DNA from: Rubritalea profundi
GTDB lineage: Bacteria > Verrucomicrobiota > Verrucomicrobiia > Verrucomicrobiales > Akkermansiaceae
Length of the DNA stretch: 64,000 nt
NCBI RefSeq assembly: GCF_002954445.1
Contig: NZ_MQWA01000001.1
Location: forward strand, 2,380,223 to 2,444,222
Direction: 5' to 3'
The notes beneath the pieces were generated by a model that was given only the letters and a program-made list of their open reading frames with translations, did no database searches and had not been told where the DNA came from. Of this stretch, positions 36,601-45,835 are shown piece by piece (the first letter of the stretch is position 1; each line of letters starts with the position of its first letter). The position numbers and the translations under genes were made by a program.

Positions 36601-36752
36601 AAGACCTCGACGAGTGATGCCGCCAAAGGCGCACCTTGTGGAGCCTTACGGCTCCAGCCTTTTATCATCGATGGAGCCTTGAAGAATCGCGATTTTCCTT
36701 TATGATCACTTGATTGCGGGGACAGTTTCACTACAAGAGATCGTGCACGCAT
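33660..36752 (-). CDS. ABCG-type ABC transporter with TerB-like and FHA-like N-terminal regions
   Basis: The 1030-aa product starts with a TerB-like acidic helical domain (about residues 40-150; SLVEVFAAFVSLDGRVDTTEAEVALDLL). Two FHA-like beta modules follow (about 180-440; ARNTGGQSLWLSG, MDGSVIRLSASQAVRCRF). The ABC ATPase is next: Walker A GPSGCGKST near 480, signature ISGGERGRL near 589, Walker B EIFLFDEPISGLSS, with the ABCG-style PTNRT/GSP region after it. A cytoplasmic linker and an ABC2-type membrane domain with about five or six TM helices complete it. Order and motifs fit ABCG/eye-pigment-type exporters with forkhead-associated regulation. Substrate unknown. The short membrane protein gene overlaps its 3' end. 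Confidence 0.85.
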   Translation of the reverse strand: MRARSLVVKLSPQSSDHKGKSRFFKAPSMIKGWSRKAPQGAPLAASLVEVFAAFVSLDGRVDTTEAEVALDLLRHAFPEADHHWLARRLQKALRTPQSTVSLANKLAVQLEYEGIVSLGLQLYLLVEASSRRDRGKRAFLEFFQRLDGHDLGEIILKELEEGYSGSKKLPFTRLTFSSADFADVQLPESTDNYAFRVYQSGEVIIARNTGGQSLWLSGSSIVPGGIIRMRSHQRIMLPNWTISFNDLNFFLNYKRTLQPRVLFINESANGLMAERSRTRLSTIRIDFGTNAQITAIRPTQIKAGEEELVVDQTVHRSFHDVLRLGTGSQVDLESIRNQALEAGGRFRLSREKQTCLVSNDPSVIGKGDLLISPNLAGKITIKITYDPDTSVGELEIIESERALLMNNQAVRSGSVLMDGSVIRLSASQAVRCRFSEGLIDEERTVIQELHLDGISHRFTRHMTALDSIDFKIMRGEMLCIMGPSGCGKSTLLATIAGQLKPDRGHVRFNGISLYNHRSRLAPFITFMPQEEALNPHLTVREHLMHACAIRRPHLANQEHTRRVNSILAELALEPLAERTVGSAGDKTISGGERGRLNLGLDLGSAAEIFLFDEPISGLSSKDSEHVAESLRALARDKIVIASLHRPGASVLSLFDKVLLLDKEGKVAYFGSPVEMARYFEEASLEFNIPTLNRTDGSIGCFNGADFVFDVLETPLHGSAGANESSSFARRFPPAFWQERLESHRLIQKVTEQNNQVQTQLGDMPRAEDNMPVPVPRPRRPQDYWRLFRTHLKRSLLAKFRNRGTFYCTILEAPLLAFLIALTLRASAEGKYEFATGLHIVTYLFLSVTVAMFLGLTNSATEILRDLPVLRRERNTRYGTGLYISAKCTTLTLLACIQCAIYVSIGHYFLEIKEMWFTHWLWMSSTAITGTAMAMLISTVVKNERAALSSIPLLLVPQLLLAGALVPFGEMNRGLFVGGDEARENGAEPVPAMFMPLRYSFEGIISLKPQKTPSKRNVAASNSASKFLRKK

Positions 36753-36872
36753 ATCTAACTAATGGCAAGCCGACAGAAAAAAGGATTTATTTTTCTGAAT
36801 CCCGTACTACCTTCTCGCGAAAGCATTATGGGTTACAGTTTAACCTGATTACCCGCACCCGAAAGATTTAAT

Positions 36873-39332
36873 ATGTCAGAACAACGACCACCCGAAAAAA
36901 CTCCGGAACCTAAAGCTCCAAAAAATGGCCAGCCACCACAGGTAAAAGGGCCAAACTGGAGAGTTATGATACTTTTTGCACTCGCACTGGGTGTTTTGGT
37001 TGTGGCTTATATGAGCAACAATGACGGCAAGGAAAAGAAGATCGATTTTGCAGAGTTCAGAAAAGCTCTTGAAAGCGAGCAGGTCCTTCTAGACCCAGCC
37101 ACTTTGCCCGCCGTCAAAGGTATCCAAGATAAGACTGGCGCCGGTAAATCTGAGTATCTGACAAAGTTGAATGAGATTTATAAGCTCCAACCTGACAGCC
37201 AGCTCAAGTTCGTGACCAAAGATTCAACCACTTCTGGTCAGGTTAAAGGATGGATCGATGTCACCGAATACCGCGATATGGAGGGTACAACTCCTGATCT
37301 TAAGAGTTTCAGAGTAGCGCTCGATACGAGCCTTGATGAACGTGCCGTGGATCGTCTTCGCCGTGAGTATGATGTGCCGCTCGAGGTGGCTCCTGAACTT
37401 TCCTCCAGCGCAGATTCTGAAAATATAACACTCAAACAACTCCGAAAGTTGTTGGCGCTAGATGAGGTGGTGTTTTCCGGAGACACAGCTCTAAAGCTTT
37501 ATAAAACGGCGAACAGCAATGACGCAGTCCTCCAAGGTGTGCGCAAAGAATGGCCAAAGAAAGCAGGCGATAAGAAAGAAGCTGCTAAGTATGAAAAGTT
37601 CAGTGTTGAGGTGAACCTCTTCGCGATCACCGAAGCTGAGCGCAGCATTCTAGAATCCGCGAGAACCAGCCCAGAGAGCAATACTATGGGGATGATTTTA
37701 ATCCAGTTGCTTCCTATTCTTTTGATCGTAGGCCTGCTGTTCTTCCTGTTCCGCTTCCAAATGAAGAACGCTGGAAAAGGCGCAATGAGTTTTGGTAAAA
37801 GCAAAGCGAAGCTTCTTTCCGTTGAGAAGAGTGGCGTGACGTTCAAGGATGTTGCCGGTATCAGCGAGGCGAAAGAAGAACTCTACGAAATCGTGGACTT
37901 CCTCAAAGCTCCGAAAAAGTTCGAAAAGCTCGGGGCGAACATTCCGAAAGGTGTTCTAATGGTAGGTTCTCCAGGTACCGGAAAGACTCTTCTTGCACGT
38001 GCTATTGCAGGTGAAGCTGAAGTGCCGTTCTTTTCCATCAGTGGTTCTGATTTTGTTGAAATGTTTGTAGGTGTGGGAGCCAGCCGTGTGCGCGATATGT
38101 TCGAGCAGGGCAAAAAGAATTCCCCATGTATTATCTTCATTGATGAGATTGATGCTGTTGGCCGTCATCGTGGCCAGGGAGTCGGCGGTGGAAATGACGA
38201 ACGCGAGCAGACATTGAACGCTCTCCTTGTCGAGATGGATGGGTTTGATGCGCACTCAGGTGTGATCATCATCGCTGCGACGAACCGTCCAGACGTTCTC
38301 GATCCTGCATTGCTCCGTCCCGGTCGTTTCGACCGCGAAGTACGAGTCTCTCTTCCCGATGTGGTGGGGCGTAAGGAAATTTTAGAAGTCCACGCCAAGA
38401 AAATTAAGATAGCTGCAGGTGCAGATCTAGGAATTATAGCTCGAGGAACCTCTGGTTTCTCTGGTGCTGAGTTGGCGAACCTTCTGAACGAAGCTGCGCT
38501 TCTTGCTGCCCGTACTGGGAAGAGTGAAGTGACAGTCGTCGAGATGGAAGAGGCGCGAGACAAAGTGCGCTGGGGACGAGAGCGTCGATCAATGGCACTT
38601 TCCGATAAAGAGAAGGAAAATACAGCCTACCACGAGGCTGGTCACGCGATCCTTAATGTCCTTTGTGAGCACACTGATCCGCTCCACAAAGTGACGATTA
38701 TTCCACGTGGACCATCGCTTGGTATGGCGATGTTCCTTCCTACGGAAGACAAATTTAGTTACCGCCGTGCTGAGATGATCGACTATCTTTGCGTTACCAT
38801 GGGTGGACGTGTTGCTGAAGAAATTAAGTTTGGCAATCCAACTAACGGAGCGATGGGCGATATCCGCCAGGCAACCAGTACCGCACGCAGCATGGTCTGT
38901 GAGTGGGGAATGAGCAACGAACTAGGCATGGTAGAATACGGCCTGGCCAACGCAGGCCAGGGTCTAGGTGAGGCGAAAAGCTATTCTGATGAGACAGCGC
39001 GGAAGATTGATTTTGAAATCAAGAATTTCATAGATGAGGCCTACGAGCGTGCGATGACAATGCTCAAGGCTCATAGCGATTCTCTTGAATTGATCGCCAA
39101 GGCATTGATTCGGTACGAGACTCTGAATGGTGAACAAATCACAGATCTCTTACACAAAGGAGAAATGGAAAACCCACCGAGCGACCCGACTCCCCCTGAG
39201 CCACCAATGGCACCGTCGCTGGCTAATCCAACCCCTAAAAAAGTAGTTGAGGACACTGAAGATGGCGATCCGCTCGCTCCTGAGGCTGTAGCGCCCCAGC
39301 CTAATTTACCGAAAGGTACTAATGATTTCTAA
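36873..39332 (+). CDS. ftsH: ATP-dependent zinc metalloprotease FtsH
   Basis: The 819-aa AAA+ membrane protease has TM1 at about 29-48 and a periplasmic region running to TM2 at about 274-295. Its AAA domain has Walker A GSPGTGKT (365-372), Walker [16 protein letters not shown], and the SRH ([19 protein letters not shown]). The Zn site is HEAGH (587-591). It degrades misassembled membrane proteins and regulatory proteins from the cytoplasmic side. The periplasmic segment of about 225 aa is much longer than the ~75 aa in E. coli. The C-terminus is a Pro-rich extension of about 60 aa. A terminator follows. Confidence 0.96.
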   Translation: MSEQRPPEKTPEPKAPKNGQPPQVKGPNWRVMILFALALGVLVVAYMSNNDGKEKKIDFAEFRKALESEQVLLDPATLPAVKGIQDKTGAGKSEYLTKLNEIYKLQPDSQLKFVTKDSTTSGQVKGWIDVTEYRDMEGTTPDLKSFRVALDTSLDERAVDRLRREYDVPLEVAPELSSSADSENITLKQLRKLLALDEVVFSGDTALKLYKTANSNDAVLQGVRKEWPKKAGDKKEAAKYEKFSVEVNLFAITEAERSILESARTSPESNTMGMILIQLLPILLIVGLLFFLFRFQMKNAGKGAMSFGKSKAKLLSVEKSGVTFKDVAGISEAKEELYEIVDFLKAPKKFEKLGANIPKGVLMVGSPGTGKTLLARAIAGEAEVPFFSISGSDFVEMFVGVGASRVRDMFEQGKKNSPCIIFIDEIDAVGRHRGQGVGGGNDEREQTLNALLVEMDGFDAHSGVIIIAATNRPDVLDPALLRPGRFDREVRVSLPDVVGRKEILEVHAKKIKIAAGADLGIIARGTSGFSGAELANLLNEAALLAARTGKSEVTVVEMEEARDKVRWGRERRSMALSDKEKENTAYHEAGHAILNVLCEHTDPLHKVTIIPRGPSLGMAMFLPTEDKFSYRRAEMIDYLCVTMGGRVAEEIKFGNPTNGAMGDIRQATSTARSMVCEWGMSNELGMVEYGLANAGQGLGEAKSYSDETARKIDFEIKNFIDEAYERAMTMLKAHSDSLELIAKALIRYETLNGEQITDLLHKGEMENPPSDPTPPEPPMAPSLANPTPKKVVEDTEDGDPLAPEAVAPQPNLPKGTNDF

Positions 39333-39369
39333 CGGGTGACTTGCTTTGAGTGAGTCATCCGTTTTTTTG
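39331..39369 (+). terminator. Rho-independent terminator after ftsH
   Basis: ACGGGTGACT pairs with AGTCATCCGT (one G-U pair) around an 11-nt loop, followed by TTTTTTT. It starts right at the ftsH stop. Confidence 0.85.
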
Positions 39370-39583
39370 TGTTCGTTCTCCCGTTTGTGATAAGGAGTGG
39401 CTGTTAGGTGGAGGTAACTTTTGGCTCTATCTAAATGGTGATTTAGTTAGAAATCAGTAAGTTCGTGACGTGCTCCATACTCAAGAATGATCTTGTGAGA
39501 TCTGTGATCTATGTCTATAGAAGGGTTCGGCATTTGTTAGTTTTTTCTAACAAAGTCTAATAAAATCACAAAAATTACTCCAC

Positions 39584-40684
39584 ATGAACCCTTCTGAATC
39601 TGACAATCTATTTGTCAAAAACGCTATCGATGTTGCTGCCAAGCTGTTCCTTATCGGCATACTTCTCGTTTTATCCTTTAACATCATTAAGCCGTTTGTG
39701 CTGCCTGTCATATGGGCGATCATCATTGCTGTCGCATTCAACCCAATGATTAATAAGCTGACAAAGATGTTAGGTGGTCGACGTAAGACCGCGAGCATCG
39801 GATTTAGTTTAGTAGCTGTAGCAGTGTTAGTTATTCCAGTTGTCATGCTGGCGAGTTCTTCACTGGAAGTGGTTCAGGAAGTGGCTGGCGACCTTAAAAA
39901 TAATGAGGCTAACTTCATAACAGAAGCACCAGACAAAGTGGCTAAAATTCCAGTTGTCGGGAAAAAGGTGAGCGATATCTGGGATATGGCCGCGCATGAC
40001 CTGAAGGGGGCGATCGTCGCCACGGCACCTCTAGCCCAAGATGTGGCCACTAAATTAGTTGCGAGTATTGGTTCTGGCATGGGAGGTTTGGTCCAATTTG
40101 TTATTTCTTTCATCATCGCGGGTGTATTACTGATCAATCCGAGTAAAGGCTACGCAGTCACCAGCAAAGTCATCAGAAGCTTTGACCCTGTGCGCGGCGA
40201 AGAGTTCGCCAAGCTAACGGTAGCAACCATTCGAGGTGTTATGTCAGGCGTCATTGGTGTTGCCGTGATTCAGGCAGTACTAGGAACTCTAGGAATGGTG
40301 GTGATGGGTATTCCAGGTGCTGGAGTGTGGGGCGTGTTGATCCTTGTTTGTGCCATTGTGCAGCTTCCTCCTATTATTATTCTCGGGCCGATTGCAGCCT
40401 ATGGTTTTGCTCAATACGACACAACTCCTGCGGTAATTTTCCTTATTTGGGCTTTATTGGTATCAGCCAGTGATGGAGTACTGAAGCCGGTGCTTATGGC
40501 GCGTGGCGTGGATACCCCAATGCTTGTCATCTTGCTTGGTGCGATTGGTGGCATGATGATGTCAGGTATCATTGGTCTCTTCTTAGGTGCGGTGATCCTT
40601 TCTATCACCTACGCTGTCTTCATTGCTTGGGTGAACGAGAAGTCTGCTGACCCTGTGCTTGAGGACACTGTGGCGGAAGCTTAA
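39584..40684 (+). CDS. AI-2E family transporter (PerM/TqsA-like)
   Basis: The 366-aa integral membrane protein has about eight TM helices in the family pattern: a pair at residues 17-55, one at 68-88, a long extracytoplasmic segment, then a cluster from 145 to the end. It includes the conserved GIPGAGVWGVLILVCAIVQLPPI and GVDTPMLVILLGAIGG blocks. Family members export AI-2 or act as Na+/H+ antiporters; most are uncharacterised. It is the first gene of an apparent five-gene membrane operon, 14 bp before the TolC-like gene. Confidence 0.9.
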   Translation: MNPSESDNLFVKNAIDVAAKLFLIGILLVLSFNIIKPFVLPVIWAIIIAVAFNPMINKLTKMLGGRRKTASIGFSLVAVAVLVIPVVMLASSSLEVVQEVAGDLKNNEANFITEAPDKVAKIPVVGKKVSDIWDMAAHDLKGAIVATAPLAQDVATKLVASIGSGMGGLVQFVISFIIAGVLLINPSKGYAVTSKVIRSFDPVRGEEFAKLTVATIRGVMSGVIGVAVIQAVLGTLGMVVMGIPGAGVWGVLILVCAIVQLPPIIILGPIAAYGFAQYDTTPAVIFLIWALLVSASDGVLKPVLMARGVDTPMLVILLGAIGGMMMSGIIGLFLGAVILSITYAVFIAWVNEKSADPVLEDTVAEA

Positions 40685-40698
40685 ACTGAGTAATTCTG

Positions 40699-42252
40699 AT
40701 GCGTGATCAATTTAAGAATTCGAAGAAACTAGGCCTCAATTTCTCTGCGTTGGCTTTGCCAACCTTGATGGTGAGTTGCATGGTTGGGCCTGAGTATATT
40801 GAGCCAGTGGCTCCGATTCAACCGGCTTGGGATGTGAAAGATTCCAGTCTGGCGCGGGGGGCAAAGTCGAAGGTTGATCTCTCTTGGTGGAGGCAATTTA
40901 ACGACCCTAAGCTCAATACTTTAGTTGAGACAGCATACACTCAGAACTTATCGTTGCGTTCGGCAGCTTTGAGGATTCTTGAATCACGTGCAATTTTAGG
41001 TATTTCCCAAGGAAATATGTTCCCGCAAAGTCAGGCTGCTAGTGGCGACTTCTTGAGGGTTCGTAATCCTGGTGGTACTGGACAGAACCTTAACTCAACT
41101 TCCTTTGGTTTTGATGCCGCTTGGGAGTTAGATTTTTGGGGTAAATTTAGACGGTCAATTGATTCCGCTGACGCTAGCCTGTTAGCTGATGTCGCCGACT
41201 TCGATGACATTTTGACCTCACTGACGGCTGAAGTAGCAACGGCTTATGTCAATGTACGTACTCTGGAAGAGCGTATTGATTTAGCGCAACAGAATGCTGA
41301 GCTGCAAACCGAGTCTCTCAAGATTGTAGAGCTCCAGTTTGAAGCGGGAACGGTCACTGAGTTGGATGTGCTCCAAGCAAAGACATTACTCGTGAATACT
41401 CAGTCACAAATACCACGTTTCCAAGCGACTTTGTATAAGCTGCATAATGCTCTGGGAGTTCTAGTTGCCAAGGATGCAGACACGATTAGGACCTTAGTCA
41501 AAGGGGGGAAAGGAATCCCGAAAGCTCCAGTCAAGGTTGCTGTAGGAGTTCCGGCTGAGATGTTGCGCCGCCGTCCAGATATACGACGCGCCGAGATGAT
41601 AGCGCTCGCTCAAAGCTCACAGATTGGTATAGCCCAGTCAGATTTGTATCCGAGTTTTACTCTCGTTGGGTTTTTAGGAAGTAGTGCCACTGATGTTGCT
41701 GGCGCCTCATTAGACGATGTATTTAATAGTGACAATGTAGGCTTCACCTTCGGCCCGACATTCCGATGGAATATCCTCAACTATGGGCGCATCAGAAATA
41801 AGGTGAGAGTGGAGGATGCTCGTTTTGAACAGGCGATTACCGCCTACCAGAATACAGTTTTGAATGCTGCACGAGAAGTGGAAGACGGGATGACTGGATT
41901 CGTCCATACCAAGAAAGAAGCTGAATTTCTCAGACAAGGGGTGGATAGCTCAAAGCGCGCCACTGAAATTTCTATGATCCAATATAAAGATGGTCTAACA
42001 GACTATCAGCGCGTTCTAGATTCGATCCGCTCACTCACCCAGAAGCAGGATCAATACGCCTCTGTGAGAGGCACCATCGCGACCGATTTTATTGCCATGT
42101 ATAAAGCGCTCGGCGGTGGTTGGGAAATGCGTGACCGAGAAGAAGCATTACCATTAGAAATTCGCCAGAAAATGATGAAGCGCACGAATTGGGGGGAATT
42201 CCTTGATGTGCCTGAGCCAATCCAAGTAAGTGAATCATCCGCAAAAGGGTAA
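40699..42252 (+). CDS. NodT-family TolC-like outer-membrane efflux lipoprotein
   Basis: The 517-aa product has a lipobox at MVSC (about residue 28), then MVGPEYIEPVAP, typical of RND/MFS outer-membrane factor lipoproteins. Two OEP repeats follow (WRQFNDPKLNTLVETAYTQNLSLRSAALRI...; LRRRPDIRRAEMIALAQSSQIGIAQSDLYPS...). The conserved LRRRPDIRRAE motif marks the second repeat. It forms the outer-membrane exit duct for the HlyD/DUF2955 pump encoded two genes downstream. Confidence 0.92.
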   Translation: MRDQFKNSKKLGLNFSALALPTLMVSCMVGPEYIEPVAPIQPAWDVKDSSLARGAKSKVDLSWWRQFNDPKLNTLVETAYTQNLSLRSAALRILESRAILGISQGNMFPQSQAASGDFLRVRNPGGTGQNLNSTSFGFDAAWELDFWGKFRRSIDSADASLLADVADFDDILTSLTAEVATAYVNVRTLEERIDLAQQNAELQTESLKIVELQFEAGTVTELDVLQAKTLLVNTQSQIPRFQATLYKLHNALGVLVAKDADTIRTLVKGGKGIPKAPVKVAVGVPAEMLRRRPDIRRAEMIALAQSSQIGIAQSDLYPSFTLVGFLGSSATDVAGASLDDVFNSDNVGFTFGPTFRWNILNYGRIRNKVRVEDARFEQAITAYQNTVLNAAREVEDGMTGFVHTKKEAEFLRQGVDSSKRATEISMIQYKDGLTDYQRVLDSIRSLTQKQDQYASVRGTIATDFIAMYKALGGGWEMRDREEALPLEIRQKMMKRTNWGEFLDVPEPIQVSESSAKG

Positions 42253-42255
42253 TAG

Positions 42256-42924
42256 ATGGAAAATAGATTTAAAAAAGGTTTCGGCAGGTTGTTGGTCTCT
42301 CTGGTTACTTACATTGTAGTCAGCCCATTTATTCCGCCCGGAACCATCGCCGCCAAAGGAATGCATTTGTGGCTTTCTGTCGCGTTGATTCTTGCTGCTC
42401 TCCAAACGGGGAATGGGAGCAAACGATCGGTTGCTGTCATCTGGCTCGTACCCGCTCTCATCTTACATTGGTTAGCTGAACTCAGTACTATCCAGTATGT
42501 CAAGGAAGGGGCTCTTGCCTTGTTTGTTGGATTTTACGCATTCGTGCTCGTTTCATTTTTGAAGCAGTTACTGAAGGCGAAGAAAATCGATGGAGAGGTG
42601 ATCGCTGGAAGTCTGTGTATCTACCTGATTATAGGCCTGCTCTGGGGCAGTGCTTACCATCTAATATTCGCTCTAGATCAGTCAGCATTTAGCGGAAATT
42701 TAGTCGAACTCGAAGGGGTGAAAGTCCATGTGTTCAATTACTTTAGCTTAGTCACTCTGACCTCATTGGGGTATGGCGATATCACACCACAGTCGCTAGG
42801 GGCGGCCTCACTCTGCCAGATGGAAGCAATCATTGGCCAGTTTTACACAGCAGTACTCGTTGCCTGGTTGGTGGGAATGTACGGCAAACCACTCCGTCAA
42901 AAAGTGGTAGAAAAAGAACATTAA
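42256..42924 (+). CDS. Potassium channel family protein
   Basis: The 222-aa product has four N-terminal hydrophobic segments (about 10-30, 35-50, 57-72, 80-105), then a TM/pore-helix/TM unit. The selectivity filter is in SLVTLTSLGYGDITP (GYGD at about residues 175-178). The last TM precedes a short basic tail, with no RCK domain. Ion channel function is inferred from the filter sequence. It sits 3 bp after the TolC-like gene and 5 bp before the HlyD gene, an unusual position inside an efflux operon. Confidence 0.85.
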   Translation: MENRFKKGFGRLLVSLVTYIVVSPFIPPGTIAAKGMHLWLSVALILAALQTGNGSKRSVAVIWLVPALILHWLAELSTIQYVKEGALALFVGFYAFVLVSFLKQLLKAKKIDGEVIAGSLCIYLIIGLLWGSAYHLIFALDQSAFSGNLVELEGVKVHVFNYFSLVTLTSLGYGDITPQSLGAASLCQMEAIIGQFYTAVLVAWLVGMYGKPLRQKVVEKEH

Positions 42925-42929
42925 AGATT

Positions 42930-44048
42930 ATGTCGAACGAAAATAACGATTCATCCACTCCGACAGTGGAGGGAAAAGAAAAGAAAAAACGTGACCCAAT
43001 CAAGTTTTGGACACGCTTCACAGTGTTTATGCTCGTGGTGCTCTTTTGTGCTCATGTCCTGAGTGATAAATACGTTCCCTACACTGCGAATGCCCGCGTG
43101 GAAGCCTACGTAGTACCTATAGCAGCCGAAGTCTCTGGACGTGTATCAAAGGTCTATGTGACCAATAATCAGGTTGTAAAAGAAGGAGATAAACTCATCG
43201 AAGTTGATTCTGAGAAATACCAATTAGCCGTGCGCCAAGCCGAAGTCGATCTGCAACAAGCGGGCCAAGCATCAGATGCGGATGTCGCGAGTGTTTCGAC
43301 TGCGCAGGCCAAGGTCGCGGAAGCTGAAGCAAACCTCGAGAACTCAAAGGTCAAAGGCGCGCGGATCATCAAGCTCTCTGAGCAAGGTGCCGCATCCGTG
43401 TCACGTGCCGATGATGCTCGTTCGAAAATTGTCGCTAGTGAAGCTAAGCTTGCCAGCGCAAAGTCTGAGCTCGTAAAAGCGAAAAGCAACCGAGGTGCAG
43501 CAGGCAATGATAACACCAAAGTGAAATCAGCTCTCACAAACCTAGAAAATGCCCAGCTCGACCTAGCGAGAGCAACCATCGTTGCCCCATCGGATGGAGT
43601 GATTACTAATTTTTCTATTGATGTAGGACATTACGCTAGTCCGGGAGCGCCGATAATGACTTTCATTTCGATCAAGGAAGTTTGGATCCAGGCAGACATG
43701 CGTGAGAATAGCTTGGCGCATATCGACAATGGTGACCCGGTAGAGATTGTGTTAGATGCTGCTCCTGGTCAGGTATTCACAGGTTCTATCCGTAGTGTTG
43801 GGTGGGGTGTTTCTGATGATACTAACAACCAGATGGGTGGACTAACCACCGTGAAGACAACTCAAGGGTGGCTGCGGGAATCACAGCACTTCCCAGTGGT
43901 GATCGATTTCGAAAAAGAGCAAGCAAAGGGATTTCTACGCGCAGGTGGTCAGGCCAATGTGATCATCTACACCGGTGACAGTTCCGTCCTCAATGAAGTG
44001 GGCAAAGTTTGGATCCGTGTGATCAGTTTCCTTTCCCACGTTTACTAA
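42930..44048 (+). CDS. HlyD/EmrA-type membrane fusion protein
   Basis: The 372-aa periplasmic adaptor has one TM helix (about 29-48), lipoyl/biotinyl half-motifs (NARVEAYVVPIAAEVSGRVSKVYV and TIVAPSDGVITNFSIDVGHY), a long Ala/Lys/Ser-rich coiled coil between them (about 100-220) and a beta-barrel domain near the C-terminus. It links the inner-membrane DUF2955/FUSC protein encoded next to the TolC-like lipoprotein. Confidence 0.92.
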   Translation: MSNENNDSSTPTVEGKEKKKRDPIKFWTRFTVFMLVVLFCAHVLSDKYVPYTANARVEAYVVPIAAEVSGRVSKVYVTNNQVVKEGDKLIEVDSEKYQLAVRQAEVDLQQAGQASDADVASVSTAQAKVAEAEANLENSKVKGARIIKLSEQGAASVSRADDARSKIVASEAKLASAKSELVKAKSNRGAAGNDNTKVKSALTNLENAQLDLARATIVAPSDGVITNFSIDVGHYASPGAPIMTFISIKEVWIQADMRENSLAHIDNGDPVEIVLDAAPGQVFTGSIRSVGWGVSDDTNNQMGGLTTVKTTQGWLRESQHFPVVIDFEKEQAKGFLRAGGQANVIIYTGDSSVLNEVGKVWIRVISFLSHVY

Positions 44049-44060
44049 CATCTCGATAGC

Positions 44061-45119
44061 ATGACATTAGCTAATGTGAGAGCTCTTCGCTTGAGTACCG
44101 GGGTAACTGCCTCGGTAGCATTGTGCTATGGTGTCAACTGGCCATTAGCCTACATGGCGCCACTTTTTGTCGCCATGTTCCTTTCCATGCCATTGCCCTG
44201 GATTGGTTGGAAAAACGCTCTAGCGATTGTCCGTCGTCTTGGCGTTGGTTTACTCTTGGGGTTAGTCGTGTCTGAGTACTTCGTACGCTTACCCTTGGTC
44301 TGCGTGCCTCTGTATGCCTTGATCTTCTTTTACATTTTCTACAATGACGCCAAGGCTCCGCCGCTGGCGACTATTTTCATGACAATGGGTGTGGCAATGG
44401 TGCCAATCATAGGTCTGCAGGCTGCGGCGGCCTCTCACATGATCGCGTTTTACTTGTTAGTGAACATGCTAACGGGCCTAGTTTTCATGTGGCTCTTTCA
44501 TATGCTGATGCCAAACTCGATGGCAAAAGTGGACCCGAATGCGCCCAAACCACAACGGCCTGCGCCCAAGCCGATCCCGTCGCGAGAAGAACGTGCGCGA
44601 CTTGCCATCGTTTCTACCATTGTAGCCACGTCGGCTATTTTGATCTTTTATAGCTTCAACCTAGTCCAGTATTCGCTGGCGATGATCTATATTTGCATGA
44701 TGGCTGGATCTCCCAACACCAATGCCAGCATCAAAGTGATGACTGCGAATACCAAGGCCTGTCTTATCGGAGGCGTGGCTGTCATTATCGCGTTCAACCT
44801 TTTAGTGGCCGTTCCGAAGTTCTGGTTCTTGCTCGTTCTCTGCTTCGCCATAGCTCTCATTTTCAGCCGAAAAATCATGGAAGGAAAACCATCTTCCGCA
44901 GCGTGGGCGTCTGGTTTCACCACCTTTCTCATATTGCTAGGCTCATCTACAGGAGGGGGGGCCAGCGCCAGCGCCAGCTCTAACTTCTACCTACGCATCG
45001 CTCAGGTCCTGTTCGCTGGACTCTTCTGCATCCTCGCCATCGTCGTCATCGAACACCGCATCCATAAGCGTAAAGCTGGCAAGCGCTGGTGGCAACTAGG
45101 ACGGCTCACCGCTAGCTGA
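44061..45119 (+). CDS. DUF2955/FUSC-like inner-membrane protein
   Basis: The 352-aa product has about ten hydrophobic segments in two blocks (residues 8-155 and 180-340) separated by a Pro/Lys-rich cytoplasmic loop (APKPQRPAPKPIPSREER). The N-terminus LRLSTGVTASVALCYGVNWPLAYMAP is typical of DUF2955, an AaeB/FUSC-related group that pairs with EmrA-type adaptors. Together with the HlyD and TolC-like proteins it should form a tripartite exporter, probably of small aromatic or organic acids as for AaeAB; the substrate is inferred only from family. Confidence 0.85.
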   Translation: MTLANVRALRLSTGVTASVALCYGVNWPLAYMAPLFVAMFLSMPLPWIGWKNALAIVRRLGVGLLLGLVVSEYFVRLPLVCVPLYALIFFYIFYNDAKAPPLATIFMTMGVAMVPIIGLQAAAASHMIAFYLLVNMLTGLVFMWLFHMLMPNSMAKVDPNAPKPQRPAPKPIPSREERARLAIVSTIVATSAILIFYSFNLVQYSLAMIYICMMAGSPNTNASIKVMTANTKACLIGGVAVIIAFNLLVAVPKFWFLLVLCFAIALIFSRKIMEGKPSSAAWASGFTTFLILLGSSTGGGASASASSNFYLRIAQVLFAGLFCILAIVVIEHRIHKRKAGKRWWQLGRLTAS

Positions 45120-45484
45120 GTCCGGCAACAGAATTATTCATTGGAGCGCAGCGACCCAACGAGCAGGCCGCATTGCTCAACCCACGGCTCGCCGCAGATG
45201 ACCCGTGGGCCCCATGGTCCAGCCCTACGAGGGAGATCCATTCCCTGCCTTCGCTCAGGTATGCAGTACCGCAACATGGTCATCTGGGACAAACTCAACG
45301 GCGGTCTCGGTAACGGCTTCAGACCTCGCCACTGAATGAGGAAGTCTTAGTTTTGTTATATATGGGCAGAATATATATGGGGACCGAGCAATAGTCAGAA
45401 GCCCAATCATCCACTTTATTTATCGCCGGAATGTGAGTTATTATCGAACAAATATTCGACCCCATCCTTGCTTTTGATTCGAGT
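45120..45484. other. Gene-poor stretch downstream of the efflux operon
   Basis: No convincing gene is seen in this 365-bp stretch. A short plus-strand frame (45141-45335) has a Pro/Arg-rich composition unlike a real protein. The sequence leads into recognisable pseudogene fragments and an IS element, so it may be older debris. No terminator for the efflux operon is obvious. Confidence 0.4.
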
Positions 45485-45697
45485 CTACAAATTTCGCGGA
45501 CAGAGTAATAGAGACCACCGTCCCTCCCTCGATGAACTCGGTTTTGTCGAGAGTCTGGCGGGTGTAATCTTTCCCCTCGCTGATGTTACTGACCAACGTA
45601 CGATACTATTCACTACCGGGCGACTGCTCCAGTGGATATGCGAGACCGATGGATGGCACTGGCTGAAATGCGGGTCGTTGTCGATGCTGACCAAGGA
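45485..45697 (-). pseudogene. 3' fragment of a GntR/LacI-type regulator gene
   Basis: The minus strand reads SLVSIDNDPHFSQCHPSVSH, then IHWSSRPVVNSIVRW. After a one-base shift, near the Leu-Ser-Thr-Lys segment, it reads TEFIEGGTVVSI. This follows the C-terminal end of the intact regulator at 59076-60140 (SLICIDKASYFNRFQPSISH, VNRIVRW and EFIEGGTMG). Everything upstream of this tail is missing, and the fragment ends where an IS91 transposase tail begins. It is a decayed paralogue, not a functional gene. Confidence 0.65.
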
Positions 45698-45760
45698 ATA
45701 GATCCCCCAATGACGAACCGGATCTGAACTGGTTCAACCAGGAAAGCAATCCCACCAAAA
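45691..45760 (+). pseudogene. 3'-end fragment of an IS91-type transposase gene
   Basis: About 65 bp resemble the 3' end of the intact transposase next door (47190-47255): CAAGGAATAGATCCCC and CTGAACTGGTTCAACCAGG match with a few substitutions and one inserted base. Reading through gives NDEPDLNWFNQE, as in the intact DEPDLKWFNQE. The rest of that copy is gone. This indicates an earlier IS91-like insertion beside the present one. Confidence 0.6.
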
Positions 45761-45835
45761 TACAAATCATCAGGATAAACGAAGCTTTCGTCTCCAACTT
45801 GACCCGCATAGGAATTGTTCGTATGAACATATGCT

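Noticed and set aside
45141..45335. 64-aa plus frame after the efflux operon
   Set aside because: Pro/Arg-rich, no start signal, no homology recognised, and it lies in a stretch of decayed sequence.
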